NCBI GenBank assembly: GCA_021736575.1
Contig: JAIPFP010000022.1
Location: 1 to 44,400 of the forward strand
Direction of reading: 5' to 3'
Source: Pirellula sp.
GTDB taxonomy: Bacteria > Planctomycetota > Planctomycetia > Pirellulales > Pirellulaceae
DNA: 44,400 nt
This document shows positions 32,073-41,746 of this stretch, one piece after another. A program made the translations under genes and the position numbers. The number at the start of each line of letters is the position of its first letter. Position 1 is the first letter of the stretch. The notes beneath the pieces were generated by a model, which did not search any database, had not been told where the DNA came from, and was given only the letters and a program-made list of their open reading frames with translations.

Positions 32073-35000
32073 ATGGTAAATACTCCCCATGCAGACTTTG
32101 TGCTGGAATCCCGCGAACATCTTCAACTATTGGAACGCTCGATGCTTGCGCTTGAAAAAGCGACAAGCCCTGAGGCGAGAAACGCTTGCATTGACTCAAG
32201 TCTACGCGCCGTTCATTCGCTGAAAGGGAACGCCGGGTTTCTCGGTTTCCAATCGGTCCAACGGCTCGCGCATGCAACGGAGAGCGTTCTCGAAAACTTT
32301 CGCAATCACGTCCATTCCCCGCCCATCGCGGTTGTCGAGGCCATATTGTTGGCCAGCGATCGGCTCTCCTCCATGATTGAGGACCTTGGATTTAGCGAGT
32401 CGCACGATATCTCGGAACTGATAAAGACATTGCACGCGTTGGCCGTGGATACGAGCGATCCCGTTCAGAATGCACCGAAGAACGTGATTCCAATCAACCT
32501 GCGCATGCCCTCACCGCCGGCATCTGTAGTACCACTTCTGGATTCCATTCGAACGCTTGGTTCTCTTCGTGAATCGCAATTAACCCAAGTTGATCTTCAA
32601 ACACCCACTGCAAACTGGTCCGTTGCGGAACTGCGTCTTCAAGGGCGATTGCATACCGACCGATCGGTTATTGAAGTGCAACGGCATTTATCGCAAACTG
32701 GGGCCGCGGTTCCGTGGCGTGACCTAGGAGCCAATGAGATAAGCGGGCTCAATGCCCAGCAACTCCTACAGCATTTAGCCGCTGTCCAAGGTGAACTGGT
32801 ATATGAACCGACACGCTTGGATCTTGGTTTGCCAGTTCAGCCCATCGTTTGGAACCAAGCGGTAAGCGATTTGCCAATCCAGCCAATCGTCAAAGTAACG
32901 CCAATCGTCCATGTAACGCCAATCGTCCATGTAACAGGGTCGCCTACAAACCACCCCGAAAACATTCAGCCCAAACCCATTCAACAAGTCGACGAAACCG
33001 TCGCCACCACACCACCAGTAAAAACGTCATCGAATGAACTCGTGATCCATCAAGAGCCAATCGCCTCTGAGGATCGAAAGGAAATTGTGAGCAAGCCAAC
33101 AGGCGATGCTGCTACAAATTCCTCACCGACCGAAAAAACGACAAGTCTGCGCATTCCAGTGGATCTGCTTGATCGTTTGATGAACCTCGTTGGCGAGTTA
33201 ACGCTTATTCGGAATCAATCTCTGCTAGCCTTCGAGGAAATCGAGGGTACGTCCCGAGCCGTTATCCAGCGTCTCAACTCCGTCACGACCGAACTGCAAG
33301 ATGCCGTTCTAAAAACGCGCATGCAACCCGTCGGACATCTGTTTGGTCGATTTCCTCGGATGGTACGTGACTTGGCGAGGCAACTTGGCAAACAAGTCGA
33401 ACTCGTCATGGTTGGTCAAGAAGTCGAGTTGGACAAGACGGTGCTAGAGCAACTCTCGGACCCCCTGATCCATTTGATTCGAAATAGCATCGACCATGGT
33501 CTGGAAACTCCTGAGGTGCGAATCCGGTCTGATAAACCGAGTGTTGGCCGCGTAACCCTGTCTGCTACGGCAGCCGATGGCCAAGTCATTATCGAAATCC
33601 GCGACGACGGTCGCGGCATTGACCCAAACGCAGTTCGCGCTAAGGTATTGGCTCTCGGCCTGAAGACGGAGGCCGAGCTTCAAAAAATATCGAGCAAGGA
33701 GCTCTACTCTTATATCCTTCTTCCAGGCTTCTCGACGGCAAGGCAAGTCAGTGATGTTTCAGGCAGAGGCGTCGGCATGGATGTCGTGAAGACCAACGTC
33801 GAACGATTGGAAGGCTCCTTGACGATCGACTCAGCGCCCGGAATGGGGACGTCGATGATTTTAAGGGTTCCCCTCACATTGGCAATCATACCCTGTTTGA
33901 TTGTAACGGTCGGGAAAGAACGTTTCGCGGTTCCACAGCGTGGTCTTGAAGAGATCGTGTGCCTGCATCCAGGCGGTGAAAGTTTTATCGAACACTCGTA
34001 CGATTCTGAATTGCTTCGGTTGCGCGATGTGCTCTTGCCGGTCGTCCGATTCAGCGAAGCTCTCCGGTGCAAGTCGACGTTTTGTGCGGAGACCAAGTTG
34101 GCGATCCTCGCCGCAAACTCTCCTGCCGATCGAGATCCTCAGCGTATCGAGTATATTTTGGTCCTGCGAACCAAGGGGCGCAAATTCGGATTGCTGGTGG
34201 ACGATGTTCGAGGCACCGAAGAGGTCGTTGTGAAACCGATGCACCCATCGCTCAGAAAAATTGGTATCTTTGCGGGCGCTACCTTGATGGGGGATGGTCG
34301 TGTTGCGTTGATTGCAAATATCGATGGAATTGCCGAACATGCGGATTGTTATGGCGTAGAGCCTCCACAAAGTTCCGGAATATTGAATCGAGACCCCGCT
34401 GAAGTGCATCGCGTTTTGCTCTTTGAGTTTGGTCCGAAAGAACTGTTCGCTTTGCCATTGGTACAGGTGCGACGCATTGAATCGATCGCCATGAATCAAG
34501 TTGAGTACATTGGCGATCAGGCCTTCATCACGATCGATGGAGTGTCAACTCGCATCATTCGACTAGACAAGTTTCTCAATGTTTCGACGTGCGAGCAATC
34601 TCCGATGATGCATTTGCTATTGCCAAAGTTCGTGAAGGAACCGGTGGGGATTCTTGTTTCCCGAATCGTAGATACAGAATCACTATCCATTCAAATGCAG
34701 GAAGCTTCCATCGAAGATCCAGGTATCCTTGGTACAGCTATCGTTCGAGAGCGGTTGACGTTGTTCTTGGACATTCAGTACTTGCGAGAAGGAATCTTCG
34801 GGCGGGCGAGAGCATTGAGCACTTCCCAGTCTCGAGAAGTGGGCCTGGTGAGCTCGCCGCAGGTGAAAGCAACGCTCGATGTTGTTCCGCACATACTACT
34901 TGTCGACGACACACCCTTCTTTCGAGAAGTGGTTCGACGGTATTTCGAACGAGACGGATTCGTCGTAACAACCGCGATCGACGGCAACGATGGAATGCGA

Positions 35001-35267
35001 AAACTAGCAGAAGGTGACTTTGATTTAGTGGTTTCCGATATTGAAATGCCCAACTTAGATGGCTGGGGATTCTGCCAGGCTGCTCGCAAGGCCGGATACA
35101 AAACACCGTTTATGGCCCTCACATCGCTGTCCAAAACCGAGAACTCCGCCAGAGCAATCGAATGTGGTTTTGACGGTTTCGAGGAGAAGCTCGACCACGA
35201 TCGACTCATCCATTCGGTCCGCAAGATGTTGGGATTGATCGCCGAGGAGCAGCAAGATGGAAACTGA
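32073..35267 (+). CDS. cheA: Hybrid chemotaxis histidine kinase CheA with two CheW-like domains and a receiver
   Basis: ATG 32073 begins one base after the Hpt-STAS stop. The 1064 residues hold an Hpt domain (H48 in LRAVHSLKGNAGFLG), a long linker with an 18-bp in-frame repeat (TPIVHVTPIVHV), the dimerisation domain (LRIPVDLLDRLMNLVGELTLIRN), the ATPase domain (HLIRNSIDHGLE, IEIRDDGRGID, DVSGRGVGMDVV), a CheW-like domain (IIPCLIVTVGKERFAVPQRGLEEIV), a second, divergent CheW-like region (HRVLLFEFGPKELFALPLVQV) and a C-terminal receiver (ILLVDDTPFFREVV, D in LVVSDIEMPNLDG). It phosphorylates itself and then its own or other receivers on input from the MCP. No separate CheY is in the window. Confidence 0.95.
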   Translation: MVNTPHADFVLESREHLQLLERSMLALEKATSPEARNACIDSSLRAVHSLKGNAGFLGFQSVQRLAHATESVLENFRNHVHSPPIAVVEAILLASDRLSSMIEDLGFSESHDISELIKTLHALAVDTSDPVQNAPKNVIPINLRMPSPPASVVPLLDSIRTLGSLRESQLTQVDLQTPTANWSVAELRLQGRLHTDRSVIEVQRHLSQTGAAVPWRDLGANEISGLNAQQLLQHLAAVQGELVYEPTRLDLGLPVQPIVWNQAVSDLPIQPIVKVTPIVHVTPIVHVTGSPTNHPENIQPKPIQQVDETVATTPPVKTSSNELVIHQEPIASEDRKEIVSKPTGDAATNSSPTEKTTSLRIPVDLLDRLMNLVGELTLIRNQSLLAFEEIEGTSRAVIQRLNSVTTELQDAVLKTRMQPVGHLFGRFPRMVRDLARQLGKQVELVMVGQEVELDKTVLEQLSDPLIHLIRNSIDHGLETPEVRIRSDKPSVGRVTLSATAADGQVIIEIRDDGRGIDPNAVRAKVLALGLKTEAELQKISSKELYSYILLPGFSTARQVSDVSGRGVGMDVVKTNVERLEGSLTIDSAPGMGTSMILRVPLTLAIIPCLIVTVGKERFAVPQRGLEEIVCLHPGGESFIEHSYDSELLRLRDVLLPVVRFSEALRCKSTFCAETKLAILAANSPADRDPQRIEYILVLRTKGRKFGLLVDDVRGTEEVVVKPMHPSLRKIGIFAGATLMGDGRVALIANIDGIAEHADCYGVEPPQSSGILNRDPAEVHRVLLFEFGPKELFALPLVQVRRIESIAMNQVEYIGDQAFITIDGVSTRIIRLDKFLNVSTCEQSPMMHLLLPKFVKEPVGILVSRIVDTESLSIQMQEASIEDPGILGTAIVRERLTLFLDIQYLREGIFGRARALSTSQSREVGLVSSPQVKATLDVVPHILLVDDTPFFREVVRRYFERDGFVVTTAIDGNDGMRKLAEGDFDLVVSDIEMPNLDGWGFCQAARKAGYKTPFMALTSLSKTENSARAIECGFDGFEEKLDHDRLIHSVRKMLGLIAEEQQDGN

Positions 35268-35727
35268 ATCCGTAAAGTATTGCACATTCGAAGCGGCAGG
35301 GCGATTATTCGGTGTTCCCTTGATCGACATTAAGGAAATCACGGCTGAGACGAACTACACTTGCATACCACACGCCCCCGAGTGCGTAAGCGGATATGTC
35401 AACATCCGAGGCAACATCATCCTAGGACTGGACCTAAAACAAATTCTCGCCTTGCCGGCCAAAGAAGAAGACGTGTCGAAGCGGATGGTGATCTTCAAGT
35501 CCACCGTTGGCCCTGCCTTTGGGTTACTGGTCGACGAAATAGGCGAAATCGTATCGGTTTCAAGCCAGGATATCACTTCAGACTCGACGAGCATTGGCTC
35601 GGAACTGCAAGGCCTGAGCGGACTAGTTCAAAATATCTGTCGACTTCCAAATCAATTGTTAGTTGTACTCAATCCGCGAAAATTTCTACCCATCATTGAA
35701 AAAGAACTTTACCAACCCAGTCGGTAG
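35257..35727 (+). CDS. cheW: Chemotaxis coupling protein CheW
   Basis: The protein of 156 residues is a single CheW domain: KYCTFEAAGRLFGVPLIDIKEI, the conserved NIRGNIILGLDL near residue 48 and FGLLVDEIGEIVSV. It bridges the receptor and CheA in the signalling array. It overlaps the end of cheA by 11 bases, which supports coupled translation. The MCP gene follows after six bases. Confidence 0.95.
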   Translation: METESVKYCTFEAAGRLFGVPLIDIKEITAETNYTCIPHAPECVSGYVNIRGNIILGLDLKQILALPAKEEDVSKRMVIFKSTVGPAFGLLVDEIGEIVSVSSQDITSDSTSIGSELQGLSGLVQNICRLPNQLLVVLNPRKFLPIIEKELYQPSR

Positions 35728-35733
35728 TCCATC

Positions 35734-37953
35734 ATGAAAAATTTAAAACTCAGTATCAAGCTCATTCTCCTTTCGCTTGTTCTGTCGAGCTTTTTGCTTG
35801 TAACGGGTTGGGTTGGTTGGTCACGGCTATCGCTTCTTGATAGCAACACGGACAAGCTTGCGAAGAAAGTATTTTCACAAGTGATTGCGGCGGCAGATAT
35901 CCGATCGCAATTATACGCGATGATTCGCCATCAGAAAAATGCGGTCCTCACGAACGATGATGACAAGTCCAAGGAATTCGCATTGAAGAGCGAATTAGCC
36001 TCAGTCGAGCTTATCGACCTAGTCCAGCGATTTGAAGGACAGGTCGAAGCGAGCAATCTGACGTTGAAGGCAAAAACGCTCAAGGACACTGTCGAGAAGT
36101 TGAACAAGCTAAACTCAGAATGCCTCAGCTTCGCCAAAATGAATAGCACGGTGAAAGCGAACACGATCCTGACAAAAAAGATCGGCCCCTCTTTGGAGAA
36201 GATTGGCCAGATTGCGATTCAGTCCACATCGGCAACTCCGTTGCCATTAGAAGGGAGCGTGAATACTTCATTACGCCCAGACGAGCTACTAAGAAGTGCT
36301 CAACTCGCGTTCAACGCTTTGGTCCTGCATGTTTCGACACCATCATTGGATCCTGCTTTTGCCGCGATTGACCGATCGACTCGTGTCAAGGTCGATGGCT
36401 TTTTTGAACTCCTCAATGCATATAAAGATCCAACAAAAACCGTTGAAGTGGAAATGAAGAACATCTCTATGGGTCTGCGTACCGATATCGATGAATTCCT
36501 AACTTTTTCCGCAGTGGACTCCAACGGCAAGTCGACGAAACTGTCGCTCGAGGACTCAAAGGAAGCGATCGATAACACACTCAAGATTCTCGATGAAATA
36601 ACCACACTTGCTCGAGGCGAAGCGGATGCCGCGGTCAAGGCCAGCGCGGCGATCTATGCGGACAGTTCTCGCGTTCTTTTGGGAACGTCTCTTATTGGAC
36701 TGGTACTCGGGTGCCTTGCGTCCTTTTTTGTATCGCGTTCAATAACAGCCCCAGTCTCACTTGTCCGAAATCTTGCCCAAGATATGGCGAAAGGCAATTT
36801 GATGTCTCGCATCAATCTCAAGCAGAGCGATGAGGTTGGCGAATTGGCAACGGCGACCGATTCCTTAGCGGACTCGTTGTCGGAAATCGTTGGACGTATT
36901 CAGAACGCATCCACGGATCTGAGCGGTTCATCGATTGGACTCGAAGGAATTGCAACGTCTCTAGTCAAACAAAGTGAGCAAACTTCGGCCCGTGCAGATA
37001 GCGTTTCGGCTGCTTCGGAGCAGTTGTCGGCGAACATACACACGATGAGTTCTGCCGCTGAGGAAATGAGCATGAATTTTGCCTCGATTTCTTCGGCCAC
37101 GGAAGAAATGAGTGTTTCGGTTGGTTCGATTTCGTCCGCAGCGGAACAAACATCGAACAACGTCGGTGCTGTCACCACCGCTATTCACGATATCTCGATC
37201 TCGTTTGAACAAGTGCTCAGCAACGTTCGGGATGGATCTCGCGTGGCGAACAATGCCAGTCAAATGGCTAACTCGGCAACGTCAACCATGAAGCACCTCG
37301 ACCAATCGAGCACGGAGATCAGCAAAGTCACCGAGACGATCAAGATGATCGCGTTGCAAACCAATCTGCTAGCGCTCAATGCAACGATCGAAGCGACTTC
37401 GGCAGGCGAGGCCGGTAAAGGGTTTGCTGTGGTCGCTCATGAGATCAAGCAATTGGCGAACCAGAGCGCCAAGGCAGCCGAGGACATCGCCACCAAGATC
37501 GAGGGCGTTCAGACAGGAACTCGGCAGGCCGTCGGAGTCATTCAAGAAATCGCGGCTGTCATTAAAGAGATTAACGCCTCCGCAGATCGTATCTCGAATT
37601 CGGTCGAGGAGCAAAACCGAGCAGCCCAAACGATTTCGCAGAACATTGCTCAAGCCAACAGCGGCGTAGGGCAAATTGCTCGCTCGATTTCGGAGGTAGC
37701 AGCGACGGCCAACGACATGGCGAGAAACATTGCAGAAGCAACCCGCGGTGCAACGGATGTTTCACGAAATGTCGGCGAAGCGGCCAAGGCAGCCAGCGAT
37801 ATTTCGGATAGCATAGGCCAAGTGAGCAAAGCAGCCCTAGAAACGAATCGTTCGTCCGAGAACGTTACAGTTGCATCGGAAACATTGGCTCAATTGTCCC
37901 ACGATTTGCAAAAACTTGCTTCACGATTCAAAATACCCACCAATGACGCATGA
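35734..37953 (+). CDS. Methyl-accepting chemotaxis protein
   Basis: The receptor of 739 residues has TM1 at about 8-30 ([20 protein letters not shown]), a helical periplasmic sensor of the four-helix-bundle kind ([19 protein letters not shown]), TM2 at about 307-330 ([20 protein letters not shown]), a HAMP domain and a long coiled-coil signalling domain whose tip reads [35 protein letters not shown]. Several Glu/Gln pairs on either side of the tip ([20 protein letters not shown]) are likely methylation sites for CheR and CheB. It has no CheR-tethering pentapeptide at its end (FKIPTNDA). The ligand cannot be guessed. Confidence 0.95.
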   Translation: MKNLKLSIKLILLSLVLSSFLLVTGWVGWSRLSLLDSNTDKLAKKVFSQVIAAADIRSQLYAMIRHQKNAVLTNDDDKSKEFALKSELASVELIDLVQRFEGQVEASNLTLKAKTLKDTVEKLNKLNSECLSFAKMNSTVKANTILTKKIGPSLEKIGQIAIQSTSATPLPLEGSVNTSLRPDELLRSAQLAFNALVLHVSTPSLDPAFAAIDRSTRVKVDGFFELLNAYKDPTKTVEVEMKNISMGLRTDIDEFLTFSAVDSNGKSTKLSLEDSKEAIDNTLKILDEITTLARGEADAAVKASAAIYADSSRVLLGTSLIGLVLGCLASFFVSRSITAPVSLVRNLAQDMAKGNLMSRINLKQSDEVGELATATDSLADSLSEIVGRIQNASTDLSGSSIGLEGIATSLVKQSEQTSARADSVSAASEQLSANIHTMSSAAEEMSMNFASISSATEEMSVSVGSISSAAEQTSNNVGAVTTAIHDISISFEQVLSNVRDGSRVANNASQMANSATSTMKHLDQSSTEISKVTETIKMIALQTNLLALNATIEATSAGEAGKGFAVVAHEIKQLANQSAKAAEDIATKIEGVQTGTRQAVGVIQEIAAVIKEINASADRISNSVEEQNRAAQTISQNIAQANSGVGQIARSISEVAATANDMARNIAEATRGATDVSRNVGEAAKAASDISDSIGQVSKAALETNRSSENVTVASETLAQLSHDLQKLASRFKIPTNDA

Positions 37954-39031
37954 GCCGATACGGATATTAATCGTCGATGATTCCAGGATCTTTCGCGGAA
38001 TTTTGGAGTCCGCGTTTGCGGAAATCCCAAATGTCGTGATCGCTGGATCGGTCTTTAGCGGCGAGAAAGCCATCGAGTTTCTAAAGCAGACGCCAGTCGA
38101 TTTGGCGACTCTCGATATCGAAATGCCTGGCATCGACGGTCTTGAGACACTAAAAGCCATCCGCGATTTGAATCGGTCTCGACCGAACGCACTTCAAACC
38201 GAGTCGGTCTTAATCAGCTCGCTGACAAAGCAAGGGGCGCGATGCACAGTGGAGTGCCTGCAATTAGGTGCCATCGATTTTATTCTCAAGCCGAGCGGTG
38301 GTACTGAGTCCGCAAACAAATCGCAGCTTGTCAGAGCGCTCATTGAAAAGCTTGCCATTTATCGACAAAAACGATTCAGCAAAAACGAGCCACCGCCAAC
38401 CTTTCCATCCGTTCCCGCCAGACCATGTCATTCCAATCGAGCCGAAAATTATCAGGCGATTGCGATTGGTATCTCCACGGGCGGACCGGAGACCCTTGCA
38501 AAGTTGCTACCGGAACTGGCAGGCCGAACCCTCGCACCTATCTTTATCGTGCAGCACAACTTAAACGGTTTGAGCCGATATATGGCGGAAAGCCTTGGTC
38601 GCCGGATCGGTTATCAAGTTGCGGAGGCACAAGAAGGAATGCCCGTGTTGCCGGGCGGAATTTATCTCGCTCAAAGTGGCAGTCACATGATCCTGCGAAG
38701 GGCAGGAAGTCAAATAACGATCGGATTGAGCGATGCACCACCCGAGAATCATTCTCGTCCGGCAGTTGATGTATTCCTGCGGTCAGCCGTTTCGATTTAC
38801 GGGTCGTCGCTAATTACAGCCATCATGACGGGCATGCTCAACGATGGTGCGAATGGAGTTCGCGCTGTCAAGAGGGCTGGTGGTTTCGTGATTGCCCAGG
38901 ACCAAGCCACGAGTGTCGTCTGGGGAATGCCGCGAGCCGCGATTGAAACTGGGGCTGTCGATTTGGTGCTGCCGCTCGATAAGATTGCGCCAACGTTTCT
39001 TTCCCTCGTGGAAGGAACATTCGGCAAATGA
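37943..39031 (+). CDS. cheB: Chemotaxis response regulator protein-glutamate methylesterase CheB
   Basis: ATG 37943 overlaps the MCP gene by 11 bases and opens directly into the receiver ([17 protein letters not shown]58 in [13 protein letters not shown]). A linker precedes the methylesterase domain, with catalytic Ser in [11 protein letters not shown], His in [11 protein letters not shown] and Asp in [10 protein letters not shown]. The enzyme removes methyl groups from the receptor when its receiver is phosphorylated by CheA, giving adaptation. At 362 residues it is the normal length. Confidence 0.96.
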   Translation: MTHEPIRILIVDDSRIFRGILESAFAEIPNVVIAGSVFSGEKAIEFLKQTPVDLATLDIEMPGIDGLETLKAIRDLNRSRPNALQTESVLISSLTKQGARCTVECLQLGAIDFILKPSGGTESANKSQLVRALIEKLAIYRQKRFSKNEPPPTFPSVPARPCHSNRAENYQAIAIGISTGGPETLAKLLPELAGRTLAPIFIVQHNLNGLSRYMAESLGRRIGYQVAEAQEGMPVLPGGIYLAQSGSHMILRRAGSQITIGLSDAPPENHSRPAVDVFLRSAVSIYGSSLITAIMTGMLNDGANGVRAVKRAGGFVIAQDQATSVVWGMPRAAIETGAVDLVLPLDKIAPTFLSLVEGTFGK

Positions 39032-39918
39032 ATATCAGCGAACCGGAGTTTAACAACATCCGCCACTTGGTGAAACGTCTCTGTGGGATATGGCTTACCG
39101 ACGACAAAAAGTACCTCGTTGTATCGAGACTTGCCTCGGTGTTGAAAAGAAACCAGATTGAATCCTATTCAGCACTCGTCCAACGAGCATCGTCGGCAAA
39201 CAACATCCGATTGCATGAAGAGATCATCGAAGCAATTACGACGCATGAAACGTCGTTCAACCGAGATGGTCATCCATTCGAAGAGTTTCGTCGAACCATC
39301 CTGCCGAATTTGATTGCCACTCGAGCGGAGTGTCAACGTGTCGCAGGCCTACCGTTTGGAAAAATACGAATCTGGTCCGCTGCGGTTTCCACCGGTCAAG
39401 AAGCATACAGTTTGGCAATGGGTATTTTGGAACACATTCAGACGCAGCCCCGCAATTCCGCCAACGGATTTGTGGTGACTCCCGAGAATTTTTCCATTTT
39501 GGGAACCGACATTTGTGCGTCGTCTCTCAGTACTGCCAAGGAAGGTTGCTATTACGAACGAGACTTAGAGCGTGGACTCGGAAATGATTTACGGAAAAAG
39601 TACTTTGTAGAACGGGAGCGTAAGTTTTGGATCCATCAAGCCGCCAAGAACTTGATTGATTTTAGAAGATTGAATTTGATTCAACCCTTCGGTGATTTGG
39701 TCGGTATGGACTTGGTGCTTTGCCGAAACGTGCTCATCTATTTTGACGATGCGACAAGACGAGCGGTCACGGAACAGCTCACCATGTGTTTAGCCCCAGG
39801 CGGAATGTTGATGTTGGGGGCTGCAGAAAGCATCCCTGTTTTGCCGCCGGGAATCGTGCAAGAACAGTTTGGGCGAACGGTCGTTTTCCGAAAGTCGGCC
39901 GCCAAGCAGGTGGGGTAA
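39028..39918 (+). CDS. cheR: Chemotaxis protein methyltransferase CheR
   Basis: This SAM-dependent enzyme methylates receptor glutamates. The N-terminal helical domain is followed by THETSFNRDGHPFEEF, the SAM-binding region IWSAAVSTGQEAYSLAMGIL (the usual GEE reads GQE), ILGTDICASSL and LVLCRNVLIYFD. It overlaps cheB by four bases (ATGA) and closes the operon. With CheB it forms the adaptation pair for the upstream MCP. No tetratricopeptide extension is present. Confidence 0.95.
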   Translation: MNISEPEFNNIRHLVKRLCGIWLTDDKKYLVVSRLASVLKRNQIESYSALVQRASSANNIRLHEEIIEAITTHETSFNRDGHPFEEFRRTILPNLIATRAECQRVAGLPFGKIRIWSAAVSTGQEAYSLAMGILEHIQTQPRNSANGFVVTPENFSILGTDICASSLSTAKEGCYYERDLERGLGNDLRKKYFVERERKFWIHQAAKNLIDFRRLNLIQPFGDLVGMDLVLCRNVLIYFDDATRRAVTEQLTMCLAPGGMLMLGAAESIPVLPPGIVQEQFGRTVVFRKSAAKQVG

Positions 39919-40319
39919 GCCTCCAGCTTTCCGTCAGTGATTCATCGCAAGCTGGAAGCATGCGCCACTTTCCACCGGAAACTTCGGGTGCATGACATGG
40001 TTTCTGTCTTCGAACACCAATAGCAGACGACCAAATTGATTTAGCGTGCCAGCTTTTCCGCGACGATAAAGCTGTGTGTAAGTTACGTCAGCGATCCGGT
40101 CAGCCACGTAGTCGACCCTATGGTAGAACGATTGTCCCAATCGTTTATCTGAAATGAAGTTTGTACTTGCTTCAGAAACAGTTGAGGACAACTGTTCTAC
40201 ACTGGGGGTGCATGATGTGGACACGACATTTTGGGGTGGGTTGAAAACCACCCCCCAAAAATAAGTGTTGTCCCCAAAGGTCCCCCACAGCGATCCAACC
40301 AAGCTTATTTATCAGTCGG
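39919..40319. other. Intergenic region with first copy of the 118-bp direct repeat
   Basis: The 401 bases contain the repeat at 40087-40204. A minus-strand frame at about 39934-40120 reads VADRIADVTYTQLYRRGKAG and FGRLLLVFEDRNHVMHPKF, which has coding-like character and may be the tail of a lost gene, but I do not recognise it. Confidence 0.45.
40087..40204. repeat. 118-bp dispersed repeat, copy 1
   Basis: The repeat contains two different palindromes, AACGATTG-TCC-CAATCGTT and CAGTTGAGGACAACTG. It shares about 90 percent identity with 41787-41903 over its whole length and in the same orientation. The two copies flank the HNH gene pair. Confidence 0.92.
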
Positions 40320-40721
40320 CTACGGTGGAAAGAGCCCAAATAGTTGCTCCGCCTGGCGAATCTTAATGCGACGCTCTTGATTGAGATCAAGAGCCTGGAT
40401 CGTTACTCTGCCAACTTCCGTTTTGCCGATAAGAGTATAGTCATCCCACTCAAAGTGCTCTGCCCAAACATCGGACCGCGGATTGAAGAACACAACTGCG
40501 ACTGTGCTTGCATTTGTCTGGGACGAAACGCGATCAGCCTTGTGTAAATTGCAACTCGGACAAGCAAGGGCGAGATTGCTTGAGTCACTCACCCCGCCTC
40601 GCACACGCGGGATCACGTGCTCAATGTGAAAGGTCGCACCTTGCAGCGACTGATGCATTTGGCAATATTCGCAACACCCACCAGCACGAGCCGTAATGAA
40701 CTCACGAGTCTCATTTACCAC
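40320..40721 (-). CDS. HNH endonuclease
   Basis: The protein of 133 residues carries a complete HNH nuclease motif in its first half: CEYCQMHQSLQGATFHIEHVIPRVRGG with zinc cysteines C17 and C20 and the catalytic histidine pair in HIEH, N49 in DSSNLALACPSCNLHK with C54 and C57. The C-terminal half (FFNPRSDVWAEHFEWDD) is a conserved extension common to stand-alone HNH proteins of cyanobacteria and planctomycetes. The start is GTG 40721. It follows a small ORF by 12 bases on the same strand, which suggests a two-gene unit. Its target is unknown; it may act in defence, or as a mobile-element or repair nuclease. Confidence 0.9.
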   Translation of the reverse strand: MVNETREFITARAGGCCEYCQMHQSLQGATFHIEHVIPRVRGGVSDSSNLALACPSCNLHKADRVSSQTNASTVAVVFFNPRSDVWAEHFEWDDYTLIGKTEVGRVTIQALDLNQERRIKIRQAEQLFGLFPP

Positions 40722-40733
40722 TAGCGATCCACT

Positions 40734-40955
40734 CTACGGTTTGCGGCCAAGTAGATGCAGAGCCTCAGCACGCACCAGCGAAAGACGCTCGCTCAGTTCA
40801 GCCAACGCCGCTAATTCCGTTCGCTCTAGGTCGGTGAGTAATCCATCGTTATTCCGATCCATCAATTGCCGCAGATGCCGATCGGCCTGTTCCGGCAGTC
40901 GGAGTGTGGCAACGTTTTCGACCCATTGCAGGGGTGCATCGATTGTTGTGACCAT
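40734..40955 (-). CDS. Small protein paired with the HNH endonuclease
   Basis: The protein of 73 residues is mostly helical (LRLPEQADRHLRQLMDRNN, LTDLERTELAALAELSERLSLVRAEALHLL). The DRNNDGLLTDLE stretch looks like an EF-hand loop but more likely marks the turn of a helical hairpin. Small helical proteins of this kind are often encoded just upstream of HNH genes, where they may act as an immunity partner or antitoxin; this is inference from position. Confidence 0.65.
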   Translation of the reverse strand: MVTTIDAPLQWVENVATLRLPEQADRHLRQLMDRNNDGLLTDLERTELAALAELSERLSLVRAEALHLLGRKP

Positions 40956-41074
40956 CAGCGTCCTCGATTCTTAAGGTCGTAATCCAAGATGCTCAAGTTT
41001 ACTTGGAAAACCACTTCTCGGGTAGTTCAATTGGCCCCGACTTATTCGAGTTGGACCTGCATTCCTGCGGAGTA

Positions 41075-41096
41075 AAACGATTGTCCTCAATCGTTT
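41075..41096. repeat. Dispersed palindrome AAACGATTG-TCCT-CAATCGTTT
   Basis: The sequence is identical to the element at 8790-8811 including the leading GTAAAACG, 32 kb away. Confidence 0.9.
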
Positions 41097-41201
41097 GGTA
41101 CTGCGAGTCCGCCTAACGTATTCAGCGTCCGAACGATCTGGGGCGATTCTACCAATCAATGCCAGGCCGAAGCGATTGAGGAGGGTGGGTGGCAGGTGGG
41201 T

Positions 41202-41241
41202 GGCACCTACCGAAGAGGGCCGGCACCTACCGAAGAGGGCC
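41202..41241. repeat. 20-bp tandem duplication GGCACCTACCGAAGAGGGCC
   Basis: Two perfect tandem copies (41202-41221 and 41222-41241) follow a GGTGGGTGGCAGGTGGGTGGCA doublet just upstream. Confidence 0.9.
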
Positions 41242-41348
41242 GCATAGTAGGAATGTGCGGGGGCGTCTGATATCATTGTTGGAAACTAGACTCTGTGTCT
41301 GGCGGCAACTGTTCTCAGGAAATGGACCATACGGATGGAGAGCTTGGG

Positions 41349-41576
41349 ATGAAACCCACGGACCGCGAACAGAAATCCACCCTCCTGAGCTGGTCCACCG
41401 CCGTGCTGACCTGCCTCTTGGGCGGCTTTGTCGGCTTCTATCTAGTGTTTTTTACAGTGATGTTTTTTGGGGTCGGCCTCTTCTTCTGCATGATCGGTGC
41501 GCTACTGGGGATCGTGTGCGGCGTTGCCGTCGGACTCCGGATCGTTCGGATTTTTCGAGGGCCAAACAGGCACTGA
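41349..41576 (+). CDS. Small protein with two membrane helices
   Basis: ATG 41349 has GGAG about ten bases upstream; ATG 41295 would add 18 residues. The 75-residue protein has two adjacent hydrophobic helices (VLTCLLGGFVGFYLVFFTVMF and LFFCMIGALLGIVCGVAVGL) between charged ends. I do not recognise a family. Its TGA overlaps the ATG of the following small frame (TGATG), which suggests an operon pair. Confidence 0.55.
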   Translation: MKPTDREQKSTLLSWSTAVLTCLLGGFVGFYLVFFTVMFFGVGLFFCMIGALLGIVCGVAVGLRIVRIFRGPNRH

Positions 41577-41746
41577 TGGTCGCACTGCAAAACCCACTGC
41601 ATTCGGAAGCAATCCGCATTGCTTGCCTGAAAGCCTTGTTGACGCCACCGAATATGGGTACGGATCGTAAAGAATGCTGGCAGGCGCTCGCTCGACTGGG
41701 CCCGGAAGCCGCGTTCCTGATGCCATCGTTGGCAGAGTTGCTGTGA
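41576..41746 (+). CDS. Short HEAT-repeat-like frame, probably a fragment
   Basis: The 56 residues (MVALQNPLHSEAIRIACLKALL ... CWQALARLGPEAAFLMPSLAELL) read like one and a half HEAT repeats, as found near the ends of longer planctomycete HEAT proteins. The start overlaps the previous stop codon. It may be a small gene or the surviving tail of a larger one. Confidence 0.4.
   Translation: MVALQNPLHSEAIRIACLKALLTPPNMGTDRKECWQALARLGPEAAFLMPSLAELL

Larger units (their letters stand above)
40956..41348. other. Repeat-rich intergenic region
   Basis: The stretch contains the palindrome at 41075-41096 and a 20-base direct repeat (41202-41241), but no supported gene. Confidence 0.5.

Noticed and set aside
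34589-35017. 142-residue plus-strand frame inside cheA
   Set aside because: It is an out-of-frame shadow of the receiver and CheW-like regions.
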